A stretch of DNA of 64,000 nt. It comes from JACCTH01 sp050741915. Lineage in GTDB: Bacteria > Actinomycetota > Acidimicrobiia > Spongiisociales > ZC4RG35. The notes below the pieces were generated by a model. It did not search any database. It saw nothing but the letters and a program-made list of their open reading frames with translations, and was not told the origin of the DNA. This document shows, piece by piece, positions 7,629 to 15,524 of the stretch. The stretch's first letter is position 1. Each line of letters starts with the position of its first letter. The translations under genes and the position numbers were made by a program. The stretch is taken from contig JBOGEX010000058.1 in assembly GCA_050741915.1 (NCBI GenBank), forward strand, positions 11,895-75,894. The letters are read 5' to 3'.

Positions 7629-8464
7629 GTGTCTGGGAGGCGCCGGCGAAGGTAAACCTCGGTCTGGAGGTTGGTCCTCGCGAAGCCAGTGGCCTCCATC
7701 CCCTGCGCTCACTCGTCCTTTGTGTCGATTGGACCGATGTACTGCGGTTCGATGAATCCGATGAAGATCACCTGCAAATTTCGGGGGCCGACTTGCCAGA
7801 CGACGGGGAGAACCTGATCTGGAAGGCAGTCTCGGCGATCCGAGGCGGCAACCGACCACAACTCGATATCACGTTGGAGAAGTCCATCGCTGTCGCCGGC
7901 GGCTTGGGGGGCGGCTCGAGTGACGCCGCCGCCACGCTGGCCGCTGTCGCCGACCTTACGGGCCGGGATGAAGAAGCGGTTCTGTCGGCCGCCTACGAGG
8001 TTGGCTCCGACGTTGCGCTGTTTCTTCGGGGCGGCCTCCAGCGGATGGAGGGCTTTGGCGAGCGACTCACGCGTGAGAAGGCGATCCCTGACTTCTCGGT
8101 AGCGATTGCCGTACCTCCCTTCGAGCTCAGCACTGCCAGGGTCTACGAGCGCTGGGACTCACTCGCGGCACCCCATGGTCCCGAGATCGACGGCAGGCGG
8201 CTTCCGCCCTCGCTTCGCCTCCTGGGCCCGCTGCGCAACGACCTGACGCCAGCCGCGATCGATCTTCAGCCAGAGCTGGCTGATTTCATGGTCGAGCTTT
8301 CCAACACCTGGGAGCAACCGGTGATGATGAGTGGCTCCGGACCGGCGCTATTCGGTCTCTTCCCCGACCTCTCCGAAGCTGAAGACGCCGCCGCCGCCCC
8401 CCCCGCCTGCCGCCACCGCCAAGCCGCCTCCCCCCGCTCGAACGGCGTCGAACGAATCGATTGA
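7625..8464 (+). CDS. ispE: 4-diphosphocytidyl-2-C-methyl-D-erythritol kinase
   Basis: The GHMP-kinase signature is clear: APAKVNLGLEVGPR at the start, the ATP loop VAGGLGGGSSDAAATLAA, and MMSGSGPALFGLFPD near the end. IspE phosphorylates CDP-methylerythritol in the non-mevalonate isoprenoid pathway. The protein is 279 residues. Its last 25 codons run through a C-rich stretch (8389-8440, reading AAAAPPACRHRQAASPRSN) that does not look like the usual IspE tail. A recent frameshift in that homopolymer is possible but would not affect the kinase core. It closes the tatD-rsmA-ispE run. Confidence 0.93.
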   Translation: MSVWEAPAKVNLGLEVGPREASGLHPLRSLVLCVDWTDVLRFDESDEDHLQISGADLPDDGENLIWKAVSAIRGGNRPQLDITLEKSIAVAGGLGGGSSDAAATLAAVADLTGRDEEAVLSAAYEVGSDVALFLRGGLQRMEGFGERLTREKAIPDFSVAIAVPPFELSTARVYERWDSLAAPHGPEIDGRRLPPSLRLLGPLRNDLTPAAIDLQPELADFMVELSNTWEQPVMMSGSGPALFGLFPDLSEAEDAAAAPPACRHRQAASPRSNGVERID

Positions 8465-8471
8465 CTTTTTC

Positions 8472-8526
8472 GGTTCTTATCAGCTAGACCGACCATTTGT
8501 GGTCGGTTTGAGCGCGTCGAACGCGC
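8472..8526. repeat. Structured repeat family D, copy 1 (GGTTCTTATCAGCT)
   Basis: GGTTCTTATCAGCT (8472-8485) is followed by a perfect hairpin ACCGACCA-TTTG-TGGTCGGT (8488-8507) and a second hairpin GCGCGT-CGA-ACGCGC (8512-8526). A related element lies at 40839-40910. It begins eight bases after the ispE stop and could act as a terminator or mRNA-end structure. Confidence 0.65.
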
Positions 8527-8560
8527 CCGCCAGGCCAAATATCATCTGACCGAACCCCTT

Positions 8561-8632
8561 TGGGGGGTGGTGTAACCGGAAGCACAACGGACTTTGGATC
8601 CGTTAGAGCGGGTTCGAGCCCTGCCCCCCCAG
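8561..8632 (+). tRNA. tRNA-Gln (anticodon TTG)
   Basis: A 72-base cloverleaf folds by eye. The acceptor stem is TGGGGGG pairing with CCCCCCA (8625-8631), with discriminator G. The anticodon stem-loop is ACGGA-CTTTGGA-TCCGT with anticodon TTG, and the T-arm is GCGGG-TTCGAGC-CCTGC. CCA is not encoded. The gene sits 30 bases upstream of glmU. Confidence 0.93.
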
Positions 8633-8662
8633 CTTGGAAACCTCCTACTCGAGCCTGGGCCC

Positions 8663-10048
8663 GTGAGCCTCTACGCCATCGTTCTTGCCGCCGGGCAAGG
8701 CACGAGGATGAAATCCGATCTTCCCAAGGTGCTCCACACCGCTCTCGGGCGACCGATGATCGAATGGGTACTCGACTCGGTGACGGCCTTGGAGCCAAAG
8801 AAAACGCTGGTCGTCGTTGGGTCAGGTGCCGAGGAGGTGGTGGCGGCCCTTCCGCCGGGAACTGTCGCCGTCCACCAAGCGCAACAACTCGGCACCGGGC
8901 ACGCCGTGGATGTCGCGCTGTCGGAGGTCATCGACGGTTCCCCGGACGACACGATCCTCGTCGTCTACGGGGACATGCCCTTGCTGGGCCCCAGCTTGTT
9001 GCGCCAGACGGTCGAGGCTCGTGACGGCAAGGCCGCGGCGATGGTGTCCTTCCGGGCCGAGGATCCGACCGGCTACGGGCGGATCGTGCGCGACCATCGC
9101 GACCAGTTGCTCCGGGTGGTCGAAGAAAGCGATGCCAGCGAGGCCGAACGTCTGCTGGACGAGGTAAACGCCGGGGTCTATGCCTTTTCCTCGGCAGTCT
9201 TGAGAAGCGCCTTGCGCCAGAATGACAGCGACAATGCTCAGAAGGAGTACTACCTGCCCGATGTAATTCCACAGATGATCGAAGAGGGAGGTGTAGCCAT
9301 TGTGAAAGCGGAGCCAGATGAGGTGGCGGGAGTCAACTCTCAGGATCAGCTTTCCTCCGCCGAAGCACAGCTACGGAAGAGGATCAATCTCGATTGGCAA
9401 CAGCAGGGAGTGTGGATGCAGGATCCCGATCGCGTCTATATCGACCCCTCGGTGACCCTTGCTCCCGGAGTGCGCCTTTACCCCGGCGTCCATCTCGAAG
9501 GCAGGACCGTCGTCGCCGAGGGGGCGGTGGTCGGGCCCGAGGTCTATGCGGTCGATTCCGAGATCGGAGCCCGCAGTCGGGTCTGGTATTCGGTGCTGAG
9601 AAAGGCGCGGGTGGGCGAGGAAGTCGAGGTCGGTCCTTACGCATCGCTTCGCCCCGGGACGGTGCTGGCCGCCCGGTCGAAGGCGGGCACCTTCGTCGAG
9701 ATGAAGAACACGTCGGTGGGGGAGGGGGCCAAGGTTCCGCACCTGTCCTATCTCGGCGACGCCACGGTCGGGGCGCGGACCAACATCGGAGCCGGCACCA
9801 TCACTTGCAACTACAACGGCTACGAGAAGTTTCCGACGACGATTGGCGAGGACGTCTTCATCGGCTCGGACACGATGTTCGTTGCGCCGGTCGAGATCGG
9901 TGACAAGGCTGTGACAGGCGCCGGTTCCGTGATCACCAATGACGTGGCGCCGGGAGCGCTAGCTGTCGAACGCTCCTCGCAGAAAGAGATACCGGACTAC
10001 GCTCAGAAGCTCGCAGCCCGTTATCGCAACCGCAAGTCCGAGGACTAG
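8663..10048 (+). CDS. glmU: Bifunctional N-acetylglucosamine-1-phosphate uridyltransferase / glucosamine-1-phosphate acetyltransferase
   Basis: GTG at 8663 is the chosen start because the frame upstream overlaps tRNA-Gln. The 461-residue protein has the N-terminal pyrophosphorylase motif LAAGQGTRMKSDLPKVLH, with VVYGDMPLL and GYGRIVRD. The C-terminal half is a left-handed beta-helix of hexapeptide repeats carrying the acetyltransferase sites (FVEMKNTSVGEGAKVPHLSY and TITCNYNGYEKFPTTIGEDV). It makes UDP-GlcNAc for peptidoglycan. Its TAG directly abuts the ATG of prs, the conserved glmU-prs pairing of Gram-positive bacteria. Confidence 0.97.
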   Translation: MSLYAIVLAAGQGTRMKSDLPKVLHTALGRPMIEWVLDSVTALEPKKTLVVVGSGAEEVVAALPPGTVAVHQAQQLGTGHAVDVALSEVIDGSPDDTILVVYGDMPLLGPSLLRQTVEARDGKAAAMVSFRAEDPTGYGRIVRDHRDQLLRVVEESDASEAERLLDEVNAGVYAFSSAVLRSALRQNDSDNAQKEYYLPDVIPQMIEEGGVAIVKAEPDEVAGVNSQDQLSSAEAQLRKRINLDWQQQGVWMQDPDRVYIDPSVTLAPGVRLYPGVHLEGRTVVAEGAVVGPEVYAVDSEIGARSRVWYSVLRKARVGEEVEVGPYASLRPGTVLAARSKAGTFVEMKNTSVGEGAKVPHLSYLGDATVGARTNIGAGTITCNYNGYEKFPTTIGEDVFIGSDTMFVAPVEIGDKAVTGAGSVITNDVAPGALAVERSSQKEIPDYAQKLAARYRNRKSED

Positions 10049-11017
10049 ATGGATGTCGTAAGCCGCAACCGGATGATGCTCTTCACGGGCGGGGCGAACT
10101 TACCTTTGGCGGAAGAAGTCGCCGACATTCTTGGCGTTCGGATCGGCCAGCTCCACCGCTCCACGTTCGCCAACGGCGAAATCTACGACCGCCCCATCGA
10201 GAGCGTGCGCGGGGCCGACTGCTTCGTCATGCAGAGTCATTCGGCTCCGATCAACGAGAACATCATGGAGCACTTCATCATCATCGATGCGCTGCGTCGG
10301 GCGTCGGCCCGACGGATCACAGCGGTGATGCCCTTCTACGGATACTCGCGGCAGGACAAGAAGGTGCTTCCCCGGGAGCCAATCACCGCCCGCATGATCG
10401 GTGACTTCTTCGTCACCGCCGGCGCCGATCGCCTGGTGTCGGTCGACCTCCACTCCGGTCAGCTGCAGGGATTCGTCCCCAGCTTCGATCACCTCACCGC
10501 CCTCCCCATCATTACCGATTACCTGCGAGAACGAATTTCGGGACCGACCGCGATTGTCTCGCCCGATGCCGGTGGTGTGAAGCGGGCAGAGAAATACGCC
10601 CGCCGCCTCGATGGCACGGTCGCCTTCGTCTACAAGCGACGCGAGCCCGACACTCACAATGTCTCTGCCGCCCACGAGCTGGCAGGCGACGTCAAAGGAC
10701 GGCACGCCATCATCGTTGACGACATGGTCGATACCGCCGGCTCCGTGACCAACGCCGCCGACCTGCTGCGCGATCATGGAGCGCTATCGGTGCGGATCGC
10801 GGCGACTCATGCCATTCTCTCCGAGCCCGCCATAGATCGGATCAAGAATTCGGCGGTGGAAGAGGTGATCGTCACGAACACGTTGCCGGTTCCTGACGAC
10901 GCCCAGCGGCTCGACAAGATCAAGGTGCTGTCGATCGCCTCGATCCTTGCGGAGGCTGTGCATGCCATTTTCACCGAGAGCTCGGTCTCGGAGATCTTCC
11001 TTGGCGACAACACCTGA
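10049..11017 (+). CDS. prs: Ribose-phosphate pyrophosphokinase
   Basis: The 322-residue protein has the PRPP synthetase signatures: FANGEIYDRPIESVRGAD, MPFYGYSRQDKKVLPREPIT (ATP-binding loop), VSVDLHSGQLQGF, the catalytic flexible loop around VAFVYKRREP, and the PRPP-binding loop AIIVDDMVDTAGSVTNAA. It converts ribose-5-phosphate and ATP to PRPP for nucleotide, histidine and tryptophan synthesis; the last is encoded 25 kb downstream. It starts on the base after the glmU stop, so both are translated from one mRNA. Confidence 0.97.
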   Translation: MDVVSRNRMMLFTGGANLPLAEEVADILGVRIGQLHRSTFANGEIYDRPIESVRGADCFVMQSHSAPINENIMEHFIIIDALRRASARRITAVMPFYGYSRQDKKVLPREPITARMIGDFFVTAGADRLVSVDLHSGQLQGFVPSFDHLTALPIITDYLRERISGPTAIVSPDAGGVKRAEKYARRLDGTVAFVYKRREPDTHNVSAAHELAGDVKGRHAIIVDDMVDTAGSVTNAADLLRDHGALSVRIAATHAILSEPAIDRIKNSAVEEVIVTNTLPVPDDAQRLDKIKVLSIASILAEAVHAIFTESSVSEIFLGDNT

Positions 11018-11030
11018 TCTTCTGCCGTTT

Positions 11031-11125
11031 CTCCCTCCGAAGGGGGGAGTACCGGCGTAGCGGGGAGGGGGAATTCCGGCGCAGTCGGAGAGGGCGGAGA
11101 ATCGGCGTAGCCGGGGAGGGGGAAT
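11031..11125. repeat. GC-rich repeat family E, three degenerate tandem units
   Basis: Read on the minus strand, this stretch contains CCCCCTCCCCGGCTACGCCG, then a diverged unit CCCTCTCCGACTGCGCCGG, then CCCCCTCCCCGCTACGCCGG followed by TACTCCCCCC. The units match the single copies at 2358-2398 and about 44487-44528. It fills the gap between the convergent prs and LysM genes. Confidence 0.6.
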
Positions 11126-11131
11126 AAAGGG

Positions 11132-11872
11132 CTAACCAAGGTCCCAAGCGGGGAGCACGAGCACTTCGCCCGGGAAGATGAGGTCGGGGTCACCCGAACG
11201 GATCCGGTCCTTGTTGGCTCCGATCACGGCCAGCCAGTAGGGGGCGACTTCGTGGTCGCCTGCCTTCCGTCCCAGAAGTTCCGTGAGCCTCCGTTCGGCC
11301 AAGAGCCACATGTTGTCGCCCGGCATCACCACTACGTGGTCGGTCTCGATCGTATGGGGCCGATCGGCGGTGGCCACCGCGGCGGGTACTGGAGCCAACT
11401 CAATGGGAAGGTAGAGGATGTCGACAGGCGACCCACTGGTCGAAGCCGTCGGAGCGGTGGTAGTCGTTTCAATCAATATCGTGGTCGTTGTGGGTCCTGT
11501 GACCGGGTCCGATGCCGGCACCGGCACGTAGCCCGGGGCGACCGAGGCGTGGGCGGGAAGCGCCATTGCTATCGCCACACTCGATGCCAACCCGCCGTCG
11601 ATCAGCCGCCGGAGCGGTCGCCACGTGTAAGGCATGACGGCTGTGAGCGCTCGAGGAAGTCGCGCGAGCGATGCCAGCAGATACAAAACGGTGGACCCGA
11701 GAAGCCAGTAGGCGATCAACAGACCGAGGAGGCGAACTGCGGAACCGACGGCGACCTCGAGTGGGCCCTCTGAAAGGGCAGAGGTTGGAAACGCATCCGC
11801 CAATCGATGCAAAACCATGGTGGCGCCGATCAAGGCCCCAAGGACGATGACGAGCCCCAGCCGTCGCCTCAT
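11132..11872 (-). CDS. Membrane protein with C-terminal LysM domain
   Basis: I chose the ATG at 11872 (MRRRLGLVIVLGALIG); the frame stays open to 11914, so 14 more residues are possible. The 246-residue form has two or three hydrophobic helices (residues 6-25, 45-80 and 100-115). A Thr-rich linker (about 130-160) follows, then a LysM-like module: VMPGDNMWLLAERRLTELLG through FPGEVLVLPAWDLG. LysM domains bind peptidoglycan glycan chains. The long insert within the module (rather than the usual 45 residues) is typical of actinobacterial LysM proteins fused to membrane segments. It probably sits at the cell envelope; its partner is unknown. Confidence 0.75.
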   Translation of the reverse strand: MRRRLGLVIVLGALIGATMVLHRLADAFPTSALSEGPLEVAVGSAVRLLGLLIAYWLLGSTVLYLLASLARLPRALTAVMPYTWRPLRRLIDGGLASSVAIAMALPAHASVAPGYVPVPASDPVTGPTTTTILIETTTTAPTASTSGSPVDILYLPIELAPVPAAVATADRPHTIETDHVVVMPGDNMWLLAERRLTELLGRKAGDHEVAPYWLAVIGANKDRIRSGDPDLIFPGEVLVLPAWDLG

Positions 11873-11966
11873 GGGTCGAGCATACGGCGACTGGTGCCGA
11901 GACGGAAGGGTCAATTGAAGAGGTCTACGATTGCCGGTCGTTGCAACCCGTCACTGAGGAGATCTC

Positions 11967-12200
11967 TTGCTTGTCAAAGTTGGGGTGTCTGACACCAATC
12001 GCGTGATCGAGATTGAAGCCGAGTCGGCCGATTCCATCAAGACCATGCTGGAGCAGGCGTACAGCACCGGTCAGAGCATCCTCTGGTTCGAGGACACGAA
12101 AAATCGGCTCGTGGGGATCCCGCTGGAAAAAGTGGCCTACGTCGAAATCGACCAGGAAAGCGGGTCGCGCCAAGTTGGTTTTGCCCGAGCGGGTGGCTGA
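11967..12200 (+). CDS. DUF3107 family protein
   Basis: The 77-residue protein starts at TTG 11967 and reads MLVKVGVSDTNRVIEIEAES, then KVAYVEIDQESGSRQVGFAR. This is the compact beta-alpha-beta pattern of DUF3107, a small family almost restricted to Actinomycetota. The cellular role of the family is unknown. The gene converges on whiB with only five bases between their stops. Confidence 0.75.
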   Translation: MLVKVGVSDTNRVIEIEAESADSIKTMLEQAYSTGQSILWFEDTKNRLVGIPLEKVAYVEIDQESGSRQVGFARAGG

Positions 12201-12205
12201 AAGTC

Positions 12206-12487
12206 TCAGCCGGCGCGCCGACGGCGCTCGGCCAGCCAACGCTTGCGCAGCCGGCGACGCTCGTCCTCGGCGAAACCGCCCCACACCCCCGATTCCTGGT
12301 TCGATTCAAGGGCATACTGGAGGCAGTCTTCTTGGACGGAGCAGACGGCGCAGATCATCTTGGCGGCGGCAATCTGCTCAATGGCGGGCCCGGTGCTGCC
12401 AATGGGGAAGAACAAACTCGGTTCAGAGTCCCGGCAAGCGGCGAGGTCCCTCCATTCGGTTGTGATTGTGAGCGTGGTGGTGGCCAT
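12206..12487 (-). CDS. WhiB-family iron-sulfur transcription factor
   Basis: The 93-residue protein has the four cluster cysteines Cys18, Cys46, Cys49 and Cys55 in the WhiB spacing (C-x27-CxxC-x5-C). The turn GVWGGF (67-72) follows, and then an Arg-rich C-terminus for DNA contact (ERRRLRKRWLAERRRR). WhiB proteins carry a 4Fe-4S cluster and act with the principal sigma factor in development, redox or antibiotic responses. They are confined to Actinomycetota and their phages, which is the best taxonomic marker here. Which WhiB subgroup it belongs to cannot be decided by eye. A perfect dyad lies just upstream. Confidence 0.93.
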   Translation of the reverse strand: MATTTLTITTEWRDLAACRDSEPSLFFPIGSTGPAIEQIAAAKMICAVCSVQEDCLQYALESNQESGVWGGFAEDERRRLRKRWLAERRRRAG

Positions 12488-12496
12488 CAGGATCCT

Positions 12497-12514
12497 TTGT
12501 GAACGCTTTCACAA
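12497..12514. promoter_or_regulatory. 18-base perfect dyad in the whiB 5' region
   Basis: TTGTGAA-CGCT-TTCACAA has 7-base perfect arms and overlaps the presumed ribosome-binding region (AAAGGATCC on the minus strand), ten bases before the whiB ATG. It could be an operator for a dimeric repressor or an mRNA hairpin hiding the start. Confidence 0.5.
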
Positions 12515-12640
12515 GTTCGGTTAGAACTAGTGAATAAGGGTTTTGTTGATTGATCGGCAACTACGGTACTCCTGGGTCCAGCGACTCGCAATCGATTTCC
12601 CCATCGAATTTCTAGAGATGTTCTCCAAAATCAGGGCGAC

Positions 12641-13282
12641 TTGCTGACCATCGGCCATCGCGGCTGGCCGACTCGATTCCCCGACAACTCCCTCCAGGGC
12701 ATCGAAGCGGCGGCGGAGGTGGCGGCGATGGTCGAGGTCGACGTCAGACGAGCGCCCGGCGGCCAACTAGTCCTCTCCCACGACCCGGTGGTGCCGGGAC
12801 GACAGTTGGTGACCCTCGACGAGGTAATAGACGTTCTGCCGGCGCTCCCGCTGAATCTGGAGATTAAGAACTTCCCAGGCGATATTGGTTTCGAGAGTGA
12901 CCATGGCCTTGCTCTCGAGACGGCGGCCAAATCCCGCCCCGGCGACCTACTCACATGTTTCTTCTGGCCATCAGTCGATGAGATTCGGATCAGGTACCCG
13001 GGCGTGGCCACCGGTTTGCTCATTGATGCCGGCGGAAGCATCTCTGACGCCACAGCTCACGCCCTTCACCATGGCCACGGAACCCTGGTGCCCAATTGGC
13101 AGTTGGTCCTTTCCCAACCGGACGCCACTCGAACCGCAGCCGCCGCGGGGCTGCGAATCGCGGCGTGGACCTTGAATGACCCGGCGTTGGCGCCATCGTT
13201 GGCGGATCTCGGCGTTGACGCCATCATAACCGACGACCCCGGCCTCATGGCCCGGGCCCTCGCCGACAGGATCGCCACATGA
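12641..13282 (+). CDS. Glycerophosphodiester phosphodiesterase family protein
   Basis: The start is TTG at 12641. The 213-residue product carries the GDPD catalytic set: TIGHRGWPTRFPDNSLQG (catalytic His-Arg), VEVDVRR (metal Glu/Asp), LVLSHDPVVPG (second catalytic His), LNLEIK, and a C-terminal WTLNDP...GVDAIITDDPGL. These TIM-barrel enzymes hydrolyse glycerophosphodiesters to glycerol-3-phosphate and an alcohol. No signal peptide is present, so it should act in the cytoplasm. Its stop overlaps the ATG of the yqeY-like gene (ATGA at 13279). Confidence 0.9.
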   Translation: MLTIGHRGWPTRFPDNSLQGIEAAAEVAAMVEVDVRRAPGGQLVLSHDPVVPGRQLVTLDEVIDVLPALPLNLEIKNFPGDIGFESDHGLALETAAKSRPGDLLTCFFWPSVDEIRIRYPGVATGLLIDAGGSISDATAHALHHGHGTLVPNWQLVLSQPDATRTAAAAGLRIAAWTLNDPALAPSLADLGVDAIITDDPGLMARALADRIAT

Positions 13283-13743
13283 CCATCAAAGAAGAACTCT
13301 CAGCCGAGCTCAAGGACGCAATGAAGGGAAAAGACGCCCGCCGGCGCGATGTGATCCGCATGATCGATACCGAGGTGACCCTGGCTCGTTCGACGCCGGG
13401 TTTCAAAGGTGAGGTCGACGACGACCTTTATCGACGAGTCATCGCGGCGTATGCGAAGAAGATGAACAAGGCCAAAGGGGAATTCGAGGAGGCGGGGGAG
13501 CGAGGGGCGGCTATGGCCGAAAAGCTGCGCTGGGAAGTCGAGTACTTGAGCCGCTGGCTGCCGAAGAAGCTTGACGGGCCCTCGACGGAGGCGTTGGTCC
13601 GAACGACGATCGATCAGCTGGGCGTCGCCGGGGATCCCAAGGCCTCTGGTCGGGTGATCGGTGAGATCGTGAAGGCTCACAAAGATGAAGTCGACGGTGC
13701 GCTCGTCACTCGCCTGGTGGCGCAAGCGCTGAGCGATAGCTGA
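13279..13743 (+). CDS. GatB/YqeY domain protein
   Basis: The 154-residue protein matches stand-alone YqeY: MTIKEELSAELKDAMKGKDA, RRDVIRMIDTEV, YLSRWLPKKLDGPSTEAL and a tail DPKASGRVIGEIVKAHKDEV. This is the tRNA-binding helical domain also found at the C-terminus of GatB, but without the amidotransferase part. Its role as a free protein is not settled. It is translationally coupled to the GDPD gene. Its last 38 bases overlap the broken Nudix gene on the opposite strand. Confidence 0.88.
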   Translation: MTIKEELSAELKDAMKGKDARRRDVIRMIDTEVTLARSTPGFKGEVDDDLYRRVIAAYAKKMNKAKGEFEEAGERGAAMAEKLRWEVEYLSRWLPKKLDGPSTEALVRTTIDQLGVAGDPKASGRVIGEIVKAHKDEVDGALVTRLVAQALSDS

Positions 13744-14167
13744 CGTCGGCCAGGTCGAGAGCCTCACCCACCAGAGCCACCAGCGGGAGATTCTCGATCT
13801 CGCGGAGCGACCACCATTGGACCAGGTCGGTGCTGCCGTCGATCTCAGCGACAGGGGTCCCTTTCGCCTCGGCTCGATAGATGATCTGCAGCGCAAACAA
13901 GTCCGCATTCGATGATGGCCTGTTCAACACCGGAACCACAAAGGAGAAAACGCCGACTGGATTCTTGATCACGGCCCTGATGCCGGGCCGGTTTCTTCGA
14001 AGAACTCACGACGGAGGCCGTCGCTCGGGTCCTCGCCCCAATCGAGCCCGCCGCCGGGGAGGGTCCAGTAACCGGCCTCGACCTCGCTCTCCGAGATACG
14101 GGAGGACAAGGTCACCGTCGATGGCGAGGCCGTAGACCCCGATGCGGGTTTCACCTGCTGAGACCAT
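13706..14167 (-). pseudogene. Nudix hydrolase broken by two frameshifts
   Basis: Three frames on the minus strand join into one Nudix protein. From the ATG at 14167 the first piece reads MVSAGETRIGVYGLAIDGDL and loses frame near 14100. The second gives SRISESEVEAGYWTLPGGGL and the Nudix box GLDWGEDPSDGLRREFFEET, then stops at 13969. The third resumes at 13972 with VIKNPVGVFSFVV and ends DLVQWWSLREIENLPLVALV. Each shift needs only a one- or two-base change. Either the gene is decaying or the sequence carries errors here. An intact version would be a roughly 150-residue Nudix pyrophosphatase. Confidence 0.75.
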
Positions 14168-14179
14168 GATGCAGAAAGT

Positions 14180-15097
14180 ATGACTCCCGCATATCAGCCG
14201 ATGCTCGCCACGTCATGGCCGGCGTCATTCGATTCCGAAGACTGGTGGTTCGACCTGAAATGGGACGGATTCCGTTGCCTCGCCTACACCGACGAGGGGC
14301 GGGTCCAGCTCCGGTCACGCAACGGCAAGGATCTCGGCGGCCGGTATCCCGACCTGCTGGGAGTGCGGACTCCCGTCCCGGCGGTGATAGATGGGGAGAT
14401 CGTGGCTATCGGCGCCGACGGCAAGCCGTCATTTTTTCAACTCGGTTTGGCTCCCTCCCAGCTTGTTGTTTTCGACCTGCTCTATCTGGGTGAGGATGTG
14501 ACGTTACTTCGGCTCGAAGAGCGCTGGGAACTGCTGGCGCGACTCGACATTGAAGGACCGGTCGTGCGCGTCGAACCGACTCGTGGGGAGGGACTAGCAC
14601 TCTTCGAGGCCGTCAGCGACGCCGGCCTCGAGGGGATCGTGGCCAAAAAATCGGGTTCTCGTTATCTCCCGGGCCGCCGCTCTGCTGATTGGCGGAAAGT
14701 TGTTGCCCGTTCGCGAATCCGGGCCGTGGTAGGGGGATACATGCGTGGAGAAGGGGGAAGGGCCGGATCGTTTGGTTCGTTGATCGTCGGCCTCTATCGG
14801 GGCGAGGAGCTGCTCCTGGCCGGGGCCGCCGGCTCCGGGCTCGACGAGCGCTCGCTGCGGATGTTGCTGCCGATCTTGAAGGCGAGCGAGCGGGCGACCT
14901 CGCCCTTTGCAGAAAGGGTCGACCTTCCCGGCGAGCCGGTGTGGGTGGAGCCAAGCCTGGTGGCGATGATCGAGTACCGGGAGTGGACGCCCTATCGGCG
15001 GTTGCGGGCGCCGGTTTACAAGGGTCTCGTCCATGATGTCGACCCGGTGGACGTCACCTGGGACTCCGAGGCGCCTGACGCCCCCGGTGACGGATGA
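14180..15097 (+). CDS. ATP-dependent DNA ligase (LigD/LigC-type)
   Basis: The 305-residue protein contains ligase motif I FDLKWDGFR with the adenylated Lys27, motif III region VVFDLLYLGEDV, motif IV GLEGIVAKKSGSRYLPGRRS and motif V DWRKVVARSRIRAVVGGY. An OB-fold domain follows (GSLIVGLYRGEELLLAG...WTPYRRLRAPVYKGL). It would seal DNA nicks through an enzyme-AMP intermediate. Only the ligase and OB domains are present, so it resembles stand-alone LigC or the ligase domain of LigD used in non-homologous end joining. Ku and the LigD polymerase/nuclease domains are not in the window. Confidence 0.9.
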   Translation: MTPAYQPMLATSWPASFDSEDWWFDLKWDGFRCLAYTDEGRVQLRSRNGKDLGGRYPDLLGVRTPVPAVIDGEIVAIGADGKPSFFQLGLAPSQLVVFDLLYLGEDVTLLRLEERWELLARLDIEGPVVRVEPTRGEGLALFEAVSDAGLEGIVAKKSGSRYLPGRRSADWRKVVARSRIRAVVGGYMRGEGGRAGSFGSLIVGLYRGEELLLAGAAGSGLDERSLRMLLPILKASERATSPFAERVDLPGEPVWVEPSLVAMIEYREWTPYRRLRAPVYKGLVHDVDPVDVTWDSEAPDAPGDG

Positions 15098-15104
15098 TCA
15101 TCGA

Positions 15105-15149
15105 TTCTCTGGGCTGTGGACCCTGTTGGACACCGTCTACAACCCTGGG
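15105..15149. repeat. Palindromic repeat family C, copy 1
   Basis: TTCTCTGGGCTGTGGACCCT is followed by GTTGGACACCGTCTACAACC and CTGGG. The reverse complement of 15525-15569 is nearly the same. The copy begins eight bases after the ligase stop. Confidence 0.7.
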
Positions 15150-15283
15150 ACGTAAACCGGGTGTAGGACCGGCAGTCAGGGCGCTCTACCCGTTACGCCG
15201 GCTCGCCTCTAGATCTTTCGGCCCCAAGGCTGAGATTGTTTTGCTCCCCGGCCCTTGGACCGGCGTCCACCCTCCCCGCCACC

Positions 15284-15390
15284 AAATTCGGTCACTGGCG
15301 AACGCTTCCCGACAAATCTGGTCGTTGGCGCCCGGTGCTCGTTCGCCAGCAACCGAATGACGCTGAGAGCGGGCCTGAGTGACCGAATTT
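15284..15390. repeat. 107-base terminal-inverted-repeat element, family B copy 1
   Basis: The element has perfect 13-base ends, AAATTCGGTCACT and AGTGACCGAATTT. It contains no gene. A second copy lies at 47780-47885 on the opposite strand, alignable over its whole length with about a fifth to a quarter of positions changed. Conserved interior blocks include GACGAACGCTT/GGCGAACGCTT and GGGCGCCCGGT/TGGCGCCCGGT. It resembles a miniature inverted-repeat element. Apart from this and the two family C copies, nothing is recognised in the 457 bases between the ligase and ileS. Confidence 0.8.
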
Positions 15391-15524
15391 CCCGTGGCCG
15401 GGAGCGCCTGAGGGTTCTCCCAGCCGGACCGGCCCCCATCAATCACGGTTCCGTCGGTGGCACCACATATTTCCTTGGCCGATTTTCATCCATCTTGGGC
15501 GTCGACGCCAGGGGCGTAATTGTC

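Noticed and set aside
15284..15390. CRISPR or tandem repeat array
   Set aside because: Only one unit is present with inverted, not direct, ends and no spacers.
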